From contig PCCS01000001.1 of the NCBI GenBank assembly GCA_002731825.1, positions 1-64,000 of the forward strand: 64,000 nt of DNA. Reading direction: 5' to 3'. The notes below the pieces were generated by a model, which saw nothing but the letters and a program-made list of their open reading frames with translations, did no database searches and was not told the DNA's origin. Below, in pieces: positions 7,393-15,244 of this stretch; the first letter of the stretch is position 1, and every line of letters begins with the position of its first letter. Source of the DNA: Myxococcales bacterium. Its GTDB lineage: Bacteria > Myxococcota_A > Bradymonadia > UBA7976 > UBA1532. The translations under genes and the position numbers were made by a program.

Positions 7393-8535
7393 TTATGACA
7401 TGGAGTTGGCTGAATAGAGCTGCTTGAGTCGTTCAGGGTTTTCTTGAACCAATTGCAGAATTGTGTCCGGGACAACCCCTGCCCTGAGCATGACAGTTTC
7501 CGTCGAAAGTCCCAGTATGGTTGCCATCAGTTCTAAATGTTCCGCAGACGGTTGTCTCTCATCGCTCTCTATCCTGGACAGAAAGGAAGACGTCACGCCG
7601 AGTTGAATGGCTAATTCAGATTGACTTAGGTGTCGCTCCGTTCGTTGTTGTTTCAGCCAACGCCCAAACGAAAATCGGGTTCTTTTTGTAGGTGAGACCA
7701 CGTCCAGTACGCCTTGAGTCTGCTGACCAACATCAGTAGACCACTCAATTTCAGCATAGGCCTCATGGTTGTGAATGGACTCAAAGTTCTCAGCGCTGAC
7801 CTTCACATATGTCACAGAGTCGAGGGCGCGAATTGCGATGACAACGTCGCGCACCAGGTCTTCAACAAACTTTGGATTGTCATATGCCTTTTCCGTCACA
7901 AACTTCTCGTCCGACCTTTTCAGAAGTGCATAGACAGGTGATGATGCGCAGGCCTCCACAGCATTGACGACATCCTCGATCCACAGGAAGCCGCTGGATG
8001 CAACCTGGACGTCGACGACACTCCGCTGATTGTGTGCACCTCGTTCGCTGATTGCTTTTGAGCATGGACAGAGACTTTTCACAGGCACCTGAACACCCAG
8101 CTTAAACGCTGTTTGCTCGCCCTTTGCTGATGCCGTGAAATAGCATGCATACTCCATCAGTGATTTGGCTTTGCTTACGGGCGCTTCCTTTTCGATGAAG
8201 TAGGGAAAGCTTGCTTCCAAGAAAGCATCCTCTGAGTTGAGGCGATGCTGTATCTGGCTCAAAATCATCGGAAGGTTACGAATTGTCAATTCACCTCTGA
8301 CCGTGTTTAGGACCTCGATAAACCGGCTCATATGAGTGCCTTTAAATCGAGCGGGCAGTCCAACGAATAACCCTAGTTCGGCGACCGTATGCTGGGTCCT
8401 ATGATCCTTGTCTAGAACGGTAATCGGGTATTTTAAGCCTCGGATACCAACCCGATCGATCGGGAGTTGGCGTCCGTCATACTCGCTGGCATGATCGGGC
8501 AAAGACGAGGCCGATTCGATTTTATCGTGCTTCAT
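7393..8535 (-). CDS. folE2: GTP cyclohydrolase FolE2 fused to XRE-type HTH domain
   Basis: Residues ~20-267 are a complete FolE2 (COG1469-type GTP cyclohydrolase I), which makes 7,8-dihydroneopterin triphosphate from GTP, the first step towards preQ0 and folate. The diagnostic segment CPCSKAISERGAHNQR is at 156-171, with the catalytic Cys expected there, followed by a conserved FxSIHNHxAY segment at 251-260. After residue ~285 comes an extra domain of about 65 residues typical of XRE/Cro regulators: LKQQRTERHLSQSELA (helix 2 start), then SSFLSRIESDERQPS (recognition helix) at ~294-330. Usual FolE2 proteins end near 260-300 residues, so this 380-residue form is a true fusion in one frame. It overlaps the queE stop by 4 bases (ATGA), with AGGA 6 bases before the ATG. 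See the operator entry at 9927. Confidence 0.92.
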   Translation of the reverse strand: MKHDKIESASSLPDHASEYDGRQLPIDRVGIRGLKYPITVLDKDHRTQHTVAELGLFVGLPARFKGTHMSRFIEVLNTVRGELTIRNLPMILSQIQHRLNSEDAFLEASFPYFIEKEAPVSKAKSLMEYACYFTASAKGEQTAFKLGVQVPVKSLCPCSKAISERGAHNQRSVVDVQVASSGFLWIEDVVNAVEACASSPVYALLKRSDEKFVTEKAYDNPKFVEDLVRDVVIAIRALDSVTYVKVSAENFESIHNHEAYAEIEWSTDVGQQTQGVLDVVSPTKRTRFSFGRWLKQQRTERHLSQSELAIQLGVTSSFLSRIESDERQPSAEHLELMATILGLSTETVMLRAGVVPDTILQLVQENPERLKQLYSANSMS

Positions 8536-9176
8536 GGAATTCCTACTAACTTATGCATCTGAATGGATAGCTTCCAAGCGGGGTTTCGCTGACAAAACGC
8601 GATGGCATCGACCGTGTTTGCCTTTACATTTGGCCCATCCATCGGCTGAATATAGAAATGTTCGAAGTCGAGCTCTTCAAAACGATCTGGGTCAATTTCA
8701 ACTTGCGGATAAACAAGTTTCAGTTCTTGGCCAGACCTGATCTCTAATGGTTGAGTCGCCTTTGGACTCACGCAAACCCAATCGATGGATCCAGGCAGTG
8801 GCAGGGTGCCATTGGTCTCAATAGCAACCTCGAACCCCCGTGCATGGCATTCCTGAACGAGCCCTTCATCCAATTGAAGGGCTGGTTCACCACCTGTAAA
8901 GACAACATAGCGGGTTCCAATACCCGGCATCGCACGTGTCCTCCACTCCAGCTCAATCCGGTCTGCAAGTAGGATACTTGACTGAAATCGACCCCCTCCG
9001 ACACCGTCCGTGCCCAAAAAGTCTGTGTCACAAAAGTTGCAGATTGCTGACGCTCGGTCGGCTTCGCGACCGGTCCAAAGATTACACCCCGTAAATCGGC
9101 AAAAAATGGCGGCTCGACCAGCCTGGGCGCCTTCACCTTGGAGGGTGTAGAACAACTCTTTTACTTTGTAACCCAT
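8532..9176 (-). CDS. queE: 7-carboxy-7-deazaguanine synthase QueE
   Basis: QueE is a small radical-SAM enzyme that contracts 6-carboxytetrahydropterin to 7-carboxy-7-deazaguanine in preQ0 biosynthesis. The protein (214 residues) starts with KELFYTLQGEGAQAGR, the conserved substrate-binding start of the family. It has the atypical cluster-binding spacing C-x14-C-x2-C (FTGCNLW to AICNFCDTDF), a known feature of QueE. The segment FTGGEPALQLD is the SAM-binding GGE motif and IETNGTLPLP matches the next family motif. It begins 2 bases from the queC stop and overlaps folE2 by 4 bases, so the three genes are one translationally coupled leftward operon. Confidence 0.95.
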   Translation of the reverse strand: MGYKVKELFYTLQGEGAQAGRAAIFCRFTGCNLWTGREADRASAICNFCDTDFLGTDGVGGGRFQSSILLADRIELEWRTRAMPGIGTRYVVFTGGEPALQLDEGLVQECHARGFEVAIETNGTLPLPGSIDWVCVSPKATQPLEIRSGQELKLVYPQVEIDPDRFEELDFEHFYIQPMDGPNVKANTVDAIAFCQRNPAWKLSIQMHKLVGIP

Positions 9177-9177
9177 T

Positions 9178-9867
9178 TCAAGTTCCAGCGTATGAAATGG
9201 GGTCTACGAGTGACGCGTCTGCAAATCCTTTGAGGCGCAGCAGACATGAGTCACATTGACCACACGATTCGTTGTCGTTTGTGGGTGCATAGCAGCTATG
9301 GGTTAGATGATACGGTGCATCCAAAGCATGACCGGCCTTGATAATCTCGGACTTGCTGAGATGAATCAGCGGGGTTTGTATACGCACCGTCGTCCCCTCA
9401 GAACCAGCCTTGGTTGCAAGGTTGGCAGCTGTGCTGAAAGCATTGATAAACTCGGGGCGGCAATCGGGATAGCCACTGTAGTCCAGCGCATTGACCCCAA
9501 TGAAAATATCGCTTGCCCCTTGGGTTTCCGCAACGCCTGTTGCCATGGCTAGAAAGACTAAATTTCGAGCCGGCACGTAGGTCACAGGTATGTCATTGGA
9601 CAGGTCATCGACGCTTAAATTCTTTGGGACCTCAATCGCGTCTGTCAATGCGGATTGGCCGATGTCACGAAACAATCCAATATCCGCAATAATATGCTGT
9701 TTTACTCCGTAATACTCACCGACCTCTTTCGCTGCATCCAGTTCAATTCGATGACGCTGACCATAATCGAAGGTGAGTGTGATGGGTTCGTAACCCATGT
9801 CGATTGCCATCGCCAAACAGGTGGTTGAATCAAGCCCACCACTCGATAAAATTACGGCCTTCGGCAT
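9178..9867 (-). CDS. queC: 7-cyano-7-deazaguanine (preQ0) synthase QueC
   Basis: QueC converts 7-carboxy-7-deazaguanine to preQ0 using ATP and ammonia. The N-terminus carries the PP-loop ILSSGGLDSTT (residues 6-16) of N-type ATP pyrophosphatases. The C-terminus has the zinc-binding set C-x8-CGQCDSC (HSCYAPTNDNESCGQCDSCLLR). Middle segments VTYVPARNLVFLA and GVNALDYSGYPDCRPEF are family hallmarks. The length of 229 residues is normal. It is the first gene of the leftward queC-queE-folE2 operon, with AAGGA about 11 bases before the ATG. It is transcribed from the control region at 9903-9956. Confidence 0.96.
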   Translation of the reverse strand: MPKAVILSSGGLDSTTCLAMAIDMGYEPITLTFDYGQRHRIELDAAKEVGEYYGVKQHIIADIGLFRDIGQSALTDAIEVPKNLSVDDLSNDIPVTYVPARNLVFLAMATGVAETQGASDIFIGVNALDYSGYPDCRPEFINAFSTAANLATKAGSEGTTVRIQTPLIHLSKSEIIKAGHALDAPYHLTHSCYAPTNDNESCGQCDSCLLRLKGFADASLVDPISYAGT

Positions 9868-9902
9868 GCCTGTATTCCTTATGGACGGTTTCGAGGATCG
9901 GC

Positions 9903-9931
9903 ATACTGTTGATTTTTGTCCTATTTGTCAA
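9903..9931 (-). promoter_or_regulatory. Predicted promoter for queC-queE-folE2
   Basis: On the minus strand a perfect -35 hexamer TTGACA (9931-9926) is followed by a 17-base spacer and CAGTAT (9908-9903) as a partial -10. Predicted transcription would start near 9896, about 30 bases before the queC ATG. The -35 lies inside the first GTCAACA half-site of the putative operator. Confidence 0.5.
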
Positions 9932-9956
9932 CATCGTGTTGACTGCTTTGTCAACA
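9927..9956. promoter_or_regulatory. Putative operator: three GTCAACA half-sites
   Basis: The sequence GTCAACA-TCG-TGTTGAC (9927-9943) is a perfect inverted repeat with 7-bp arms, followed by a third direct copy GTCAACA at 9950-9956. The half-sites overlap the -35 boxes of both divergent que promoters, so a protein bound here could block both. A short dyad is the usual target shape for XRE-type repressors. The pathway enzyme FolE2 from this same operon carries such a domain, making it the obvious candidate binder (inference). Confidence 0.65.
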
Positions 9957-9967
9957 CTGAGTAGATC
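9939..9967 (+). promoter_or_regulatory. Predicted promoter for queD
   Basis: TTGACT (9939-9944), a 17-base spacer and TAGATC (9962-9967) precede queD. The -35 is built into the second GTCAACA half-site. The same TAGATC hexamer at the same spacing occurs in the tRNA-Gly promoter at 10747-10775, which supports it as a functional -10 in this organism. Confidence 0.5.
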
Positions 9968-9999
9968 AGAGCGCACATGCAGGACCAGGGATTTGTCAA

Positions 10000-10437
10000 T
10001 TGGCTACTTTTCGCTCTTCTAAAACATTTAGAAACTATCCGTGCTCACATCGTCGTTGGCGTCACGACGGACACTGCTCGCACATTCACGGTTACAGTAG
10101 AGAGTTCATCGCCTGGTTTGGTTGTGAAAAGCGTACCGATAATGGTTTTGTCATGGATTTTGGCGCATTAAAGCCGGTGAAAACCTGGCTTGATGACCAC
10201 TTCGACCATACGCTTCTGCTGGACGATGACGATCCCTTATTGTCTGAGTTTAAACGGCTCGAAGAAAAAGGGGCGTGTAAGCTTGTGACTTTTCCCGATG
10301 TTGGCATGGAAGGGACCGCTGAATTTGTTTTCCGTTGGCTAGATGCCTGGGTCAAAAATGACACCAATAACCGAGTTTGGCTGATCTCTCTCGAGGTTCG
10401 CGAAAACGACAAGAACAGTGCTCTCTATACGGCTTAA
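10000..10437 (+). CDS. queD: 6-carboxytetrahydropterin synthase QueD
   Basis: QueD turns dihydroneopterin triphosphate, the FolE2 product, into 6-carboxytetrahydropterin, the QueE substrate. The 145-residue protein belongs to the QueD branch with PCSHRRWRHDGHCSHIHGYS at 14-33, which provides the zinc-binding histidines (H17, H28, H30) and a nearby catalytic Cys. The later motifs VMDFGALK and DHFDHTLLL complete the fold. The start is TTG at 10000, because no ATG lies in frame upstream and the conserved sequence begins right after it; AGGACCAGGGA sits about 9 bases before. It is divergent from queC, so the four genes for GTP to preQ0 flank one control region. Confidence 0.9.
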   Translation: MATFRSSKTFRNYPCSHRRWRHDGHCSHIHGYSREFIAWFGCEKRTDNGFVMDFGALKPVKTWLDDHFDHTLLLDDDDPLLSEFKRLEEKGACKLVTFPDVGMEGTAEFVFRWLDAWVKNDTNNRVWLISLEVRENDKNSALYTA

Positions 10438-10481
10438 TGGGGTCTTTCTGTCTTTCTTTCATGTTAGATCATGGCGTCAGG

Positions 10482-10616
10482 ATGCGTCATGAATCCATCG
10501 AACCACAGCGGGTACATCGAATGGGTAGAGTCACATCGTCAGCATTAATCGTCGCATGGATTGGTATTATGATCTTGGCAGGCCTGCTAGCGGGCAGTCC
10601 GGTGATCTCAGGATAA
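10482..10616 (+). CDS. Possible small membrane peptide (44 aa)
   Basis: A short frame after queD encodes MRHESIEPQRVHRMGRV and then a single hydrophobic segment of about 20 residues (ALIVAWIGIMILAGLLAGS). The ATG at 10482 has only a weak AGG before it, and a second in-frame ATG at 10521 would leave just 31 residues. No relative is recognised. The hydrophobic run is the only support that it is expressed. Confidence 0.25.
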   Translation: MRHESIEPQRVHRMGRVTSSALIVAWIGIMILAGLLAGSPVISG

Positions 10617-10637
10617 AGTACTCTGATACTCAAAGAG

Positions 10638-10662
10638 ATAAGCCGCCTCTAGGGCGGCTTAT
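10638..10662. terminator. Hairpin between queD and tRNA-Gly
   Basis: A 10-bp stem ATAAGCCGCC (10638-10647) pairs with GGCGGCTTAT (10653-10662) around a TCTAG loop. It lies between the queD side and the 3' end of the leftward tRNA. On the minus strand it is followed by CTCTTTG, a weak T-rich stretch. It can serve either converging transcript. Confidence 0.6.
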
Positions 10663-10664
10663 TG

Positions 10665-10736
<72 letters not shown>

Positions 10737-10746
10737 ATTTAATGTC

Positions 10747-10775
10747 GATCTATCGCCTTCGAGCAGGGATGTCAA
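10747..10775 (-). promoter_or_regulatory. Predicted tRNA-Gly promoter
   Basis: On the minus strand a perfect TTGACA (10775-10770), a 17-base spacer and TAGATC (10752-10747) end 11 bases before the tRNA 5' end. This places the start site right at or just before the mature end. Confidence 0.6.
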
Positions 10776-10793
10776 ATCTGACAACAGAAACCA

Positions 10794-12839
10794 CTAAGAG
10801 TCATCCCGGGGCTTCGGTTCATCAGTCGCTTGTACAGGTTTAGATGCTGGCATTTCAGTGTCTGGCGTGTCGACGAGCAGGTCACCGAAATCGCTACTTA
10901 AATCAGAGTCGGCTAAGACGTCGAGTGCGGCTTGGTTAATGTCGTCCAAATCATCGAATTCGCTCAAGTCGAGTATATCATGCTCAGACGTGGCATCATG
11001 TTGTTTTGGATCGATGTCCGGTATCGCATGGTCCATTGTAATATCGAGCAAGCCATCGCCAAAGGCATCGCTAAAATCTGCCGTTTCAGTTGCCGTTTCC
11101 GTAGAGGTATCGGGGTCGTAATTCGGGATCAAGGCCTGTGCAGATTTGGGTGAACTGCTCGCTATATTTTCATTGTCTGACATGCCCTTATCACTGGACA
11201 TAGGCGGCGTAATAATCGCGCTCGCATTAGATTCATGCATCGACGAGTCGTCGATCAGCACGTCTTCAGCTCCATCTTCGGCTAATAGATCCGCAAACTC
11301 ATCGTCATCAGGGGTTTCTATGAGGCCGTCACCCTGTACTTCGAAGCCCAGTTCCTCCAGTTCAAACCCATCGAGGGACAGTTCAAATTCGCTCGAGTCG
11401 TCAGATAGGTCTGAGAAGTCATCCAGGCTGAGATCATCTAGGTTGAGGTCAATATCAAAATCCATCGACAGGTCCTCGAGAGGATCTGCATCATCAATTG
11501 GCAGGGACGCCGAACTCTGCGATGGGCCGGCCTCGATGTCGGGCTGCGTGCCGCCTGTCTGACCAATCCCTGCAAGTAATTCGGCCGCCAGAGCATGATT
11601 GGGGGCTAGATTGAGCGCATCGCGGACGTATGCTTCTGCTTGACCAGGTTCTGTTTGAATCAAAAACTGAGCCGCTTTCACCAAGGCGTCCGCAGCCGCA
11701 TCTCCATCACGTCTCATCACACAGAGATCTTTTAGTTTTAGGTAAACAGACGGGTTCTTAGAATCCAGTCCAATGGCCACATCAATTCGTTGGCGCGCAT
11801 GGTCAGGTAGTTGATACTTCAAGAGTAAATCGACATCAGCCAAACATAGATTGACCCGTTCCTCCGTAGACAGAACGGGCTCAAAATTGGCATCTGTACC
11901 CAGGATGCTTGAGGTTCCTTGTGGATTGCCGTCATTCTGACTCGAAACCTGTGCAAGCGCATCCCGTGCGGCCATATCATTGGGCGCAACATCGACCAGT
12001 CGTTGAAGCGCTTGTTGCTGCTTATTGGTCTGCCGGTTTTGCGAATAGATGCGGACCAATTCTCGATAAACTGCAGCCGCCTTTTCATTCCGTCCAATTT
12101 CCCGAAATGTCTCAGCCAGTAACGCCAGGGTTCGGGTATCAGTTGGATCCAGTTTAAAGAGTCTTTGCAGCCAAGCTAAAGCGCGCTTTGAGTTCGATGT
12201 GGCCAAGTAGGCTTGTGCAAGATGCCGACCACTCGAGATCTGTTCGGGGTATAGATAGAGAAGTCGTTCAGCGACCTTTATGAACTCAGCATGGCGGTTT
12301 TGAGAGCGCATTCGACCAAGAACAAATTCAAAGTGATCGATCGAGGGTTGGTCATTGCAGTTCTTCGCATGTGCTTCCGCTAAGCGGAGATGGTTGGACT
12401 CGTCCTCGGGAACCAGGTCGACCATGTGTTCTAGCAAGGTCATGGCGTCAGTTGAACGCCCGTCCCTTTCATAACTACCGACCACGAGCCGATATTGGGC
12501 CAATGCCTCAGTTGGCAGATTGAGCTTTATATAAACATCGCCCAGCGTTCGATACACTTCGGTGAGCGTCGGATCGACATCCAGAACTTTCTTGTATACG
12601 GCGACGGCCTTCAAGAAGAAGCCCTTACCCTTGTAGGTTTCCGCTACTTTTTTATACGTGTTGACCGCAAGGGCCACTTTGCCGTTCCGGCTGTGCAGAT
12701 CACCGATTTTAAGCCAGACCCGAACATCGCCCGGATCGGCTTCCACTACGCTCTCATATTCCTTAATCGCCTTATCGATCTGTCCTCTTTGAAGGAATTT
12801 CTGAGCTGCAGCGATCGCTTTGTTCTTATCGAGAGCCAC
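10794..12839 (-). CDS. Large TPR-repeat protein with acidic C-terminus
   Basis: This 681-residue cytoplasmic protein carries tetratricopeptide repeats over residues ~10-430 (for example AIKEYESVVEADPGDVRVWLKIGDL and AVAVYKKVLDVDP), a scaffold for protein partners. The last ~230 residues are disordered and strongly acidic, with runs such as DFDIDLNLDDLSLDDFSD. No signal peptide is present. The start is GTG at 12839, with AGGACGGG about 9 bases before. It follows efp by 117 bases in the same direction, so it may be read from the pil operon or from its own promoter. Similar TPR proteins sit near pilus and efp genes in deltaproteobacteria, but a function in pili is not shown by the sequence. Confidence 0.85.
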   Translation of the reverse strand: MALDKNKAIAAAQKFLQRGQIDKAIKEYESVVEADPGDVRVWLKIGDLHSRNGKVALAVNTYKKVAETYKGKGFFLKAVAVYKKVLDVDPTLTEVYRTLGDVYIKLNLPTEALAQYRLVVGSYERDGRSTDAMTLLEHMVDLVPEDESNHLRLAEAHAKNCNDQPSIDHFEFVLGRMRSQNRHAEFIKVAERLLYLYPEQISSGRHLAQAYLATSNSKRALAWLQRLFKLDPTDTRTLALLAETFREIGRNEKAAAVYRELVRIYSQNRQTNKQQQALQRLVDVAPNDMAARDALAQVSSQNDGNPQGTSSILGTDANFEPVLSTEERVNLCLADVDLLLKYQLPDHARQRIDVAIGLDSKNPSVYLKLKDLCVMRRDGDAAADALVKAAQFLIQTEPGQAEAYVRDALNLAPNHALAAELLAGIGQTGGTQPDIEAGPSQSSASLPIDDADPLEDLSMDFDIDLNLDDLSLDDFSDLSDDSSEFELSLDGFELEELGFEVQGDGLIETPDDDEFADLLAEDGAEDVLIDDSSMHESNASAIITPPMSSDKGMSDNENIASSSPKSAQALIPNYDPDTSTETATETADFSDAFGDGLLDITMDHAIPDIDPKQHDATSEHDILDLSEFDDLDDINQAALDVLADSDLSSDFGDLLVDTPDTEMPASKPVQATDEPKPRDDS

Positions 12840-12956
12840 GATAGACCCGTCCTAATTCAATTCTTCGACAACATCTTTGGTACCGTCTTTTGAAATCCTA
12901 CGACTCCGGTACGGCTTTGGTCAAGAGCCGTGCGCCGTGGATGGCATAAGGTGAGC

Positions 12957-13517
12957 TCACTTGACTCGCGATGAGTACTCGCCGGTGCGCGTATCAACCT
13001 TAATGACTTCGCCTTCCTCGATGAAGAATGGAACCTGGACAATGGCACCTGTTTCAATGGTGGCGGGCTTGCTGCCCCCTTGAACTGTATCGCCACGGAC
13101 ACCCGGCTCACATTCAATTATTTTCGCTTCTATAAAATTGGGCAATTCCACATCAATGGGTCGGCCATTGTAAAGTAAAACACTGACCTCAAGCTCCTCT
13201 TTGAGATAGTTTGCTGTGTCGCCCAGCTCTTCGGCGCGCACTTCGATCTGGTCATAGGTCTTGTTATCCATGAAGTGCCAAGTCGTACCGTCGTTGTAGA
13301 GAACCTGCATTTTTACGTCATTGACGTCCGGTTTACCGACCTTTTCGCCGGAACGAAAATTAACCTGAACTCCACGGCCATCGATCAAATTTTTGAGTTT
13401 CGTTTTTACGAACGCAACACCTTTACCTGGCTTGACGAATTGGCAATCAACAATCGACCAAAGGCTTCCCTCGTATTCGATTTTAAGATTTTTTCTGAAT
13501 TCGTTTGTTTGATACAT
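12957..13517 (-). CDS. efp: Elongation factor P
   Basis: EF-P binds the ribosome between the P and E sites and relieves stalling at polyproline. The 186-residue protein has the three beta-domains of the family, with VKPGKGVAF at 28-36; Lys32 is the position that is modified in E. coli (lysylation). No modifying enzyme gene is in this window. The ATG at 13517 is chosen because AGGA lies 6-9 bases upstream and the protein then starts like other EF-Ps (MYQTNEFRKNLKIEYEG); a longer in-frame extension lies inside aroQ. Last gene of the pil-aro operon, 8 bases after aroQ. Confidence 0.96.
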   Translation of the reverse strand: MYQTNEFRKNLKIEYEGSLWSIVDCQFVKPGKGVAFVKTKLKNLIDGRGVQVNFRSGEKVGKPDVNDVKMQVLYNDGTTWHFMDNKTYDQIEVRAEELGDTANYLKEELEVSVLLYNGRPIDVELPNFIEAKIIECEPGVRGDTVQGGSKPATIETGAIVQVPFFIEEGEVIKVDTRTGEYSSRVK

Positions 13518-13525
13518 GATTTTTC

Positions 13526-13960
13526 CTAACCGCCGATGTATTTTTTTAAAGCCATGATGGCCAGTTGGTAGCCATGACCTCCAAAGCCACATATCTGACC
13601 TACACAGACGTCAGCTGTCAACGTCCGATGTCTAAATTCTTCTCGCTGTGCAAGATTTGACAAGTGTACCTCAACTGTCGGCAGTCCAACAGCGCTTAGA
13701 GCGTCTCTGATGGCGACGCTGGAATGTCCATAGCCGGCCGGGTTGATAATCAAGCCGTCCACCTGCCCAGACGCATTTTGAATGGCGTCGATTAAAACAC
13801 CCTCATGATGACTTTGAACCCATTGGAACTGAATCCCATTTTCTGCGGCAAAATCGGCGGCTGCGGCCATGATTTCGTCCAGGCTTTCGCGGCCGTAGAT
13901 CTCTGGTTCGCGGGTGCCAAGTAAGTTTAGATTTGGCCCATTGATAATCAAAAACTTCAC
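13526..13960 (-). CDS. aroQ: 3-dehydroquinate dehydratase type II
   Basis: AroQ removes water from 3-dehydroquinate in the shikimate pathway, the step after AroB. The protein (144 residues from the GTG at 13960) has the family start FLIINGPNLNLLGTREPEIYG with the catalytic Tyr. It also has NPAGYGHSSVAIRDAL (a variant of the usual NPGAYTHTS) and the EVHLSN segment with the catalytic His region. The GTG is preferred to an ATG 18 bases upstream because GAGGAGG lies 5 bases before it. It is separated from the Roadblock gene by 10 bases and lies in the same operon as aroK and aroB. Confidence 0.95.
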   Translation of the reverse strand: MKFLIINGPNLNLLGTREPEIYGRESLDEIMAAAADFAAENGIQFQWVQSHHEGVLIDAIQNASGQVDGLIINPAGYGHSSVAIRDALSAVGLPTVEVHLSNLAQREEFRHRTLTADVCVGQICGFGGHGYQLAIMALKKYIGG

Positions 13961-13970
13961 GGTTGCCTCC

Positions 13971-14423
13971 TCAAACAAACGCCATGAGGTCCGCGCTCAC
14001 GATGCGAAGCTGAAATTGGGCGCGAAGTGCATCATGGGCTCCTTTGAGCCAGAGAGCCACAAAGTAGTTTGGTCCAAGAGGTCTGAGCAAAAGTGTTCTG
14101 TCAGAACTATCGAATTTAAACGAAAGCGGTTCACCAAGCTCCGATAGCTCGTTGAGAGACGTCAATTGCTTAGCGACAAGCCCAAATTCTGATAATCCGT
14201 GGGCTAGGCTGGATTTTTTTCCTGGTTCTACAGCGTGCACCACGATCCCATCCGAATTGAGTAAGGCGGCCCCAAGAGCGCCATCGACGTCGTCGACCAA
14301 GCGAGTTAATTGTTCCTGCATCTGCATACGGTTATCAACCTCCGGAACAGGTTTTCGTGGTCTTAAATACGTCTCGCGGACACGACCCAGTATGCTGTCT
14401 ATGGGATCCGCGGAGGTTGGCAT
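13971..14423 (-). CDS. Roadblock/LC7-domain protein
   Basis: Residues ~33-145 of this 150-residue protein follow the Roadblock/LC7 fold: a long first helix (QLTRLVDDVDGALGAALLNSDG), the strand-turn IVVHAVEPG, and the later strands TLLLRPLGPNYFVALWL. Such proteins include MglB, the partner of the polarity GTPase MglA in gliding and twitching motility. Its place inside the pilMNOPQ operon fits a role in pilus polarity or assembly, but no MglA gene is in the window, so the partner is unknown. It starts within the end of the preceding lipoprotein gene (25-base overlap) and has no clear ribosome site, consistent with coupling. Confidence 0.8.
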   Translation of the reverse strand: MPTSADPIDSILGRVRETYLRPRKPVPEVDNRMQMQEQLTRLVDDVDGALGAALLNSDGIVVHAVEPGKKSSLAHGLSEFGLVAKQLTSLNELSELGEPLSFKFDSSDRTLLLRPLGPNYFVALWLKGAHDALRAQFQLRIVSADLMAFV

Positions 14424-15244
14424 AGTTGACGTGCGAAGGAATCAACGGCTAGACCCTGACAGGTTTGACAATCCACGAATGATTCATCACTGCCCAGCAA
14501 CGCTTCGCAAAGTTCGCTATTCGACGTTGAGTTATCGCCGTCCGCATTGCTCATTGGGGGAGGGCAGGCCAGTTGACCCCCGCGTTGAACAATCATTTCA
14601 GATGGGTAGATGACCCGACAGCCGTTGCAGACTTCCACTGGAAAAAGGAACTCGTTGGACTCGGCGTCACGCCCGTCCAATGTTCGTCCTTTGATGCGCA
14701 CGCGGGCGAGAATCGTGACGGCTGTTCTCGACGGAACGACCTCGCCATTATTGACCGAGAAAAATTCTTCAGCGTTTCGAACTTGTTGCAGGACATCCTG
14801 TGAGAAGAGTTCAAAGTTCGCAAGGGTGAGCGCAGATTCTTCTGGAATTGTGCCGCTCAGTGGGACGATCCGCCGAGATGGGATACCCGTCGAGAGTTGG
14901 TCGAGCGTTGAGTATTCGATGACGGCTGAATTTAATGCGATCGCATTCAGACTCAAGCGCGTGTCGGCTGGCCGCAAGCCTTTCGCATTCGGCACATCAA
15001 CGAGGTTGTTTTCCAGCAATAGGTTCGCTCTATAGGTTTGCCGCATGGCCAAGTCGACGACTCCGCTCACCTGGAAAACATTATCGTCGTCGATTACGTC
15101 GCAGGTCTCAATATCGAAAGGCTTTACGCTCACGATGCTCATGGAAACCTCTCGGTCTTGGCAGCCCATCAGTGCGCTCATGGCCAATGACAGAACAATG
15201 AGGAAGCACAGTCGAAGTGGCCCGTATGTATATTGCAATTTCAT
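14399..15244 (-). CDS. Lipoprotein of the pil-aro operon
   Basis: I do not recognise this 281-residue protein. It has a lipoprotein signal with SALMGC, so an outer- or inner-membrane anchor in the periplasm is likely. The body is beta-rich and contains a C-terminal Cys-rich part (VCNGCRVIYP, CQTCQGLAVD). The ATG at 15244 is chosen because GAAAGGAAG lies about 6-10 bases before it and it overlaps the aroB stop by 4 bases. Position between aroB and the Roadblock gene suggests co-regulation with the pilus machine; a pilus-secretin pilotin role is possible but nothing in the sequence shows it. Confidence 0.8.
   Translation of the reverse strand: MKLQYTYGPLRLCFLIVLSLAMSALMGCQDREVSMSIVSVKPFDIETCDVIDDDNVFQVSGVVDLAMRQTYRANLLLENNLVDVPNAKGLRPADTRLSLNAIALNSAVIEYSTLDQLSTGIPSRRIVPLSGTIPEESALTLANFELFSQDVLQQVRNAEEFFSVNNGEVVPSRTAVTILARVRIKGRTLDGRDAESNEFLFPVEVCNGCRVIYPSEMIVQRGGQLACPPPMSNADGDNSTSNSELCEALLGSDESFVDCQTCQGLAVDSFARQLCQPPRIP

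Noticed and set aside
9868-9999. preQ1 riboswitch upstream of queC or queD
   Set aside because: I could not find the aptamer stem-loop with an A-rich tail; the region is instead filled by dyad operator half-sites and promoters.
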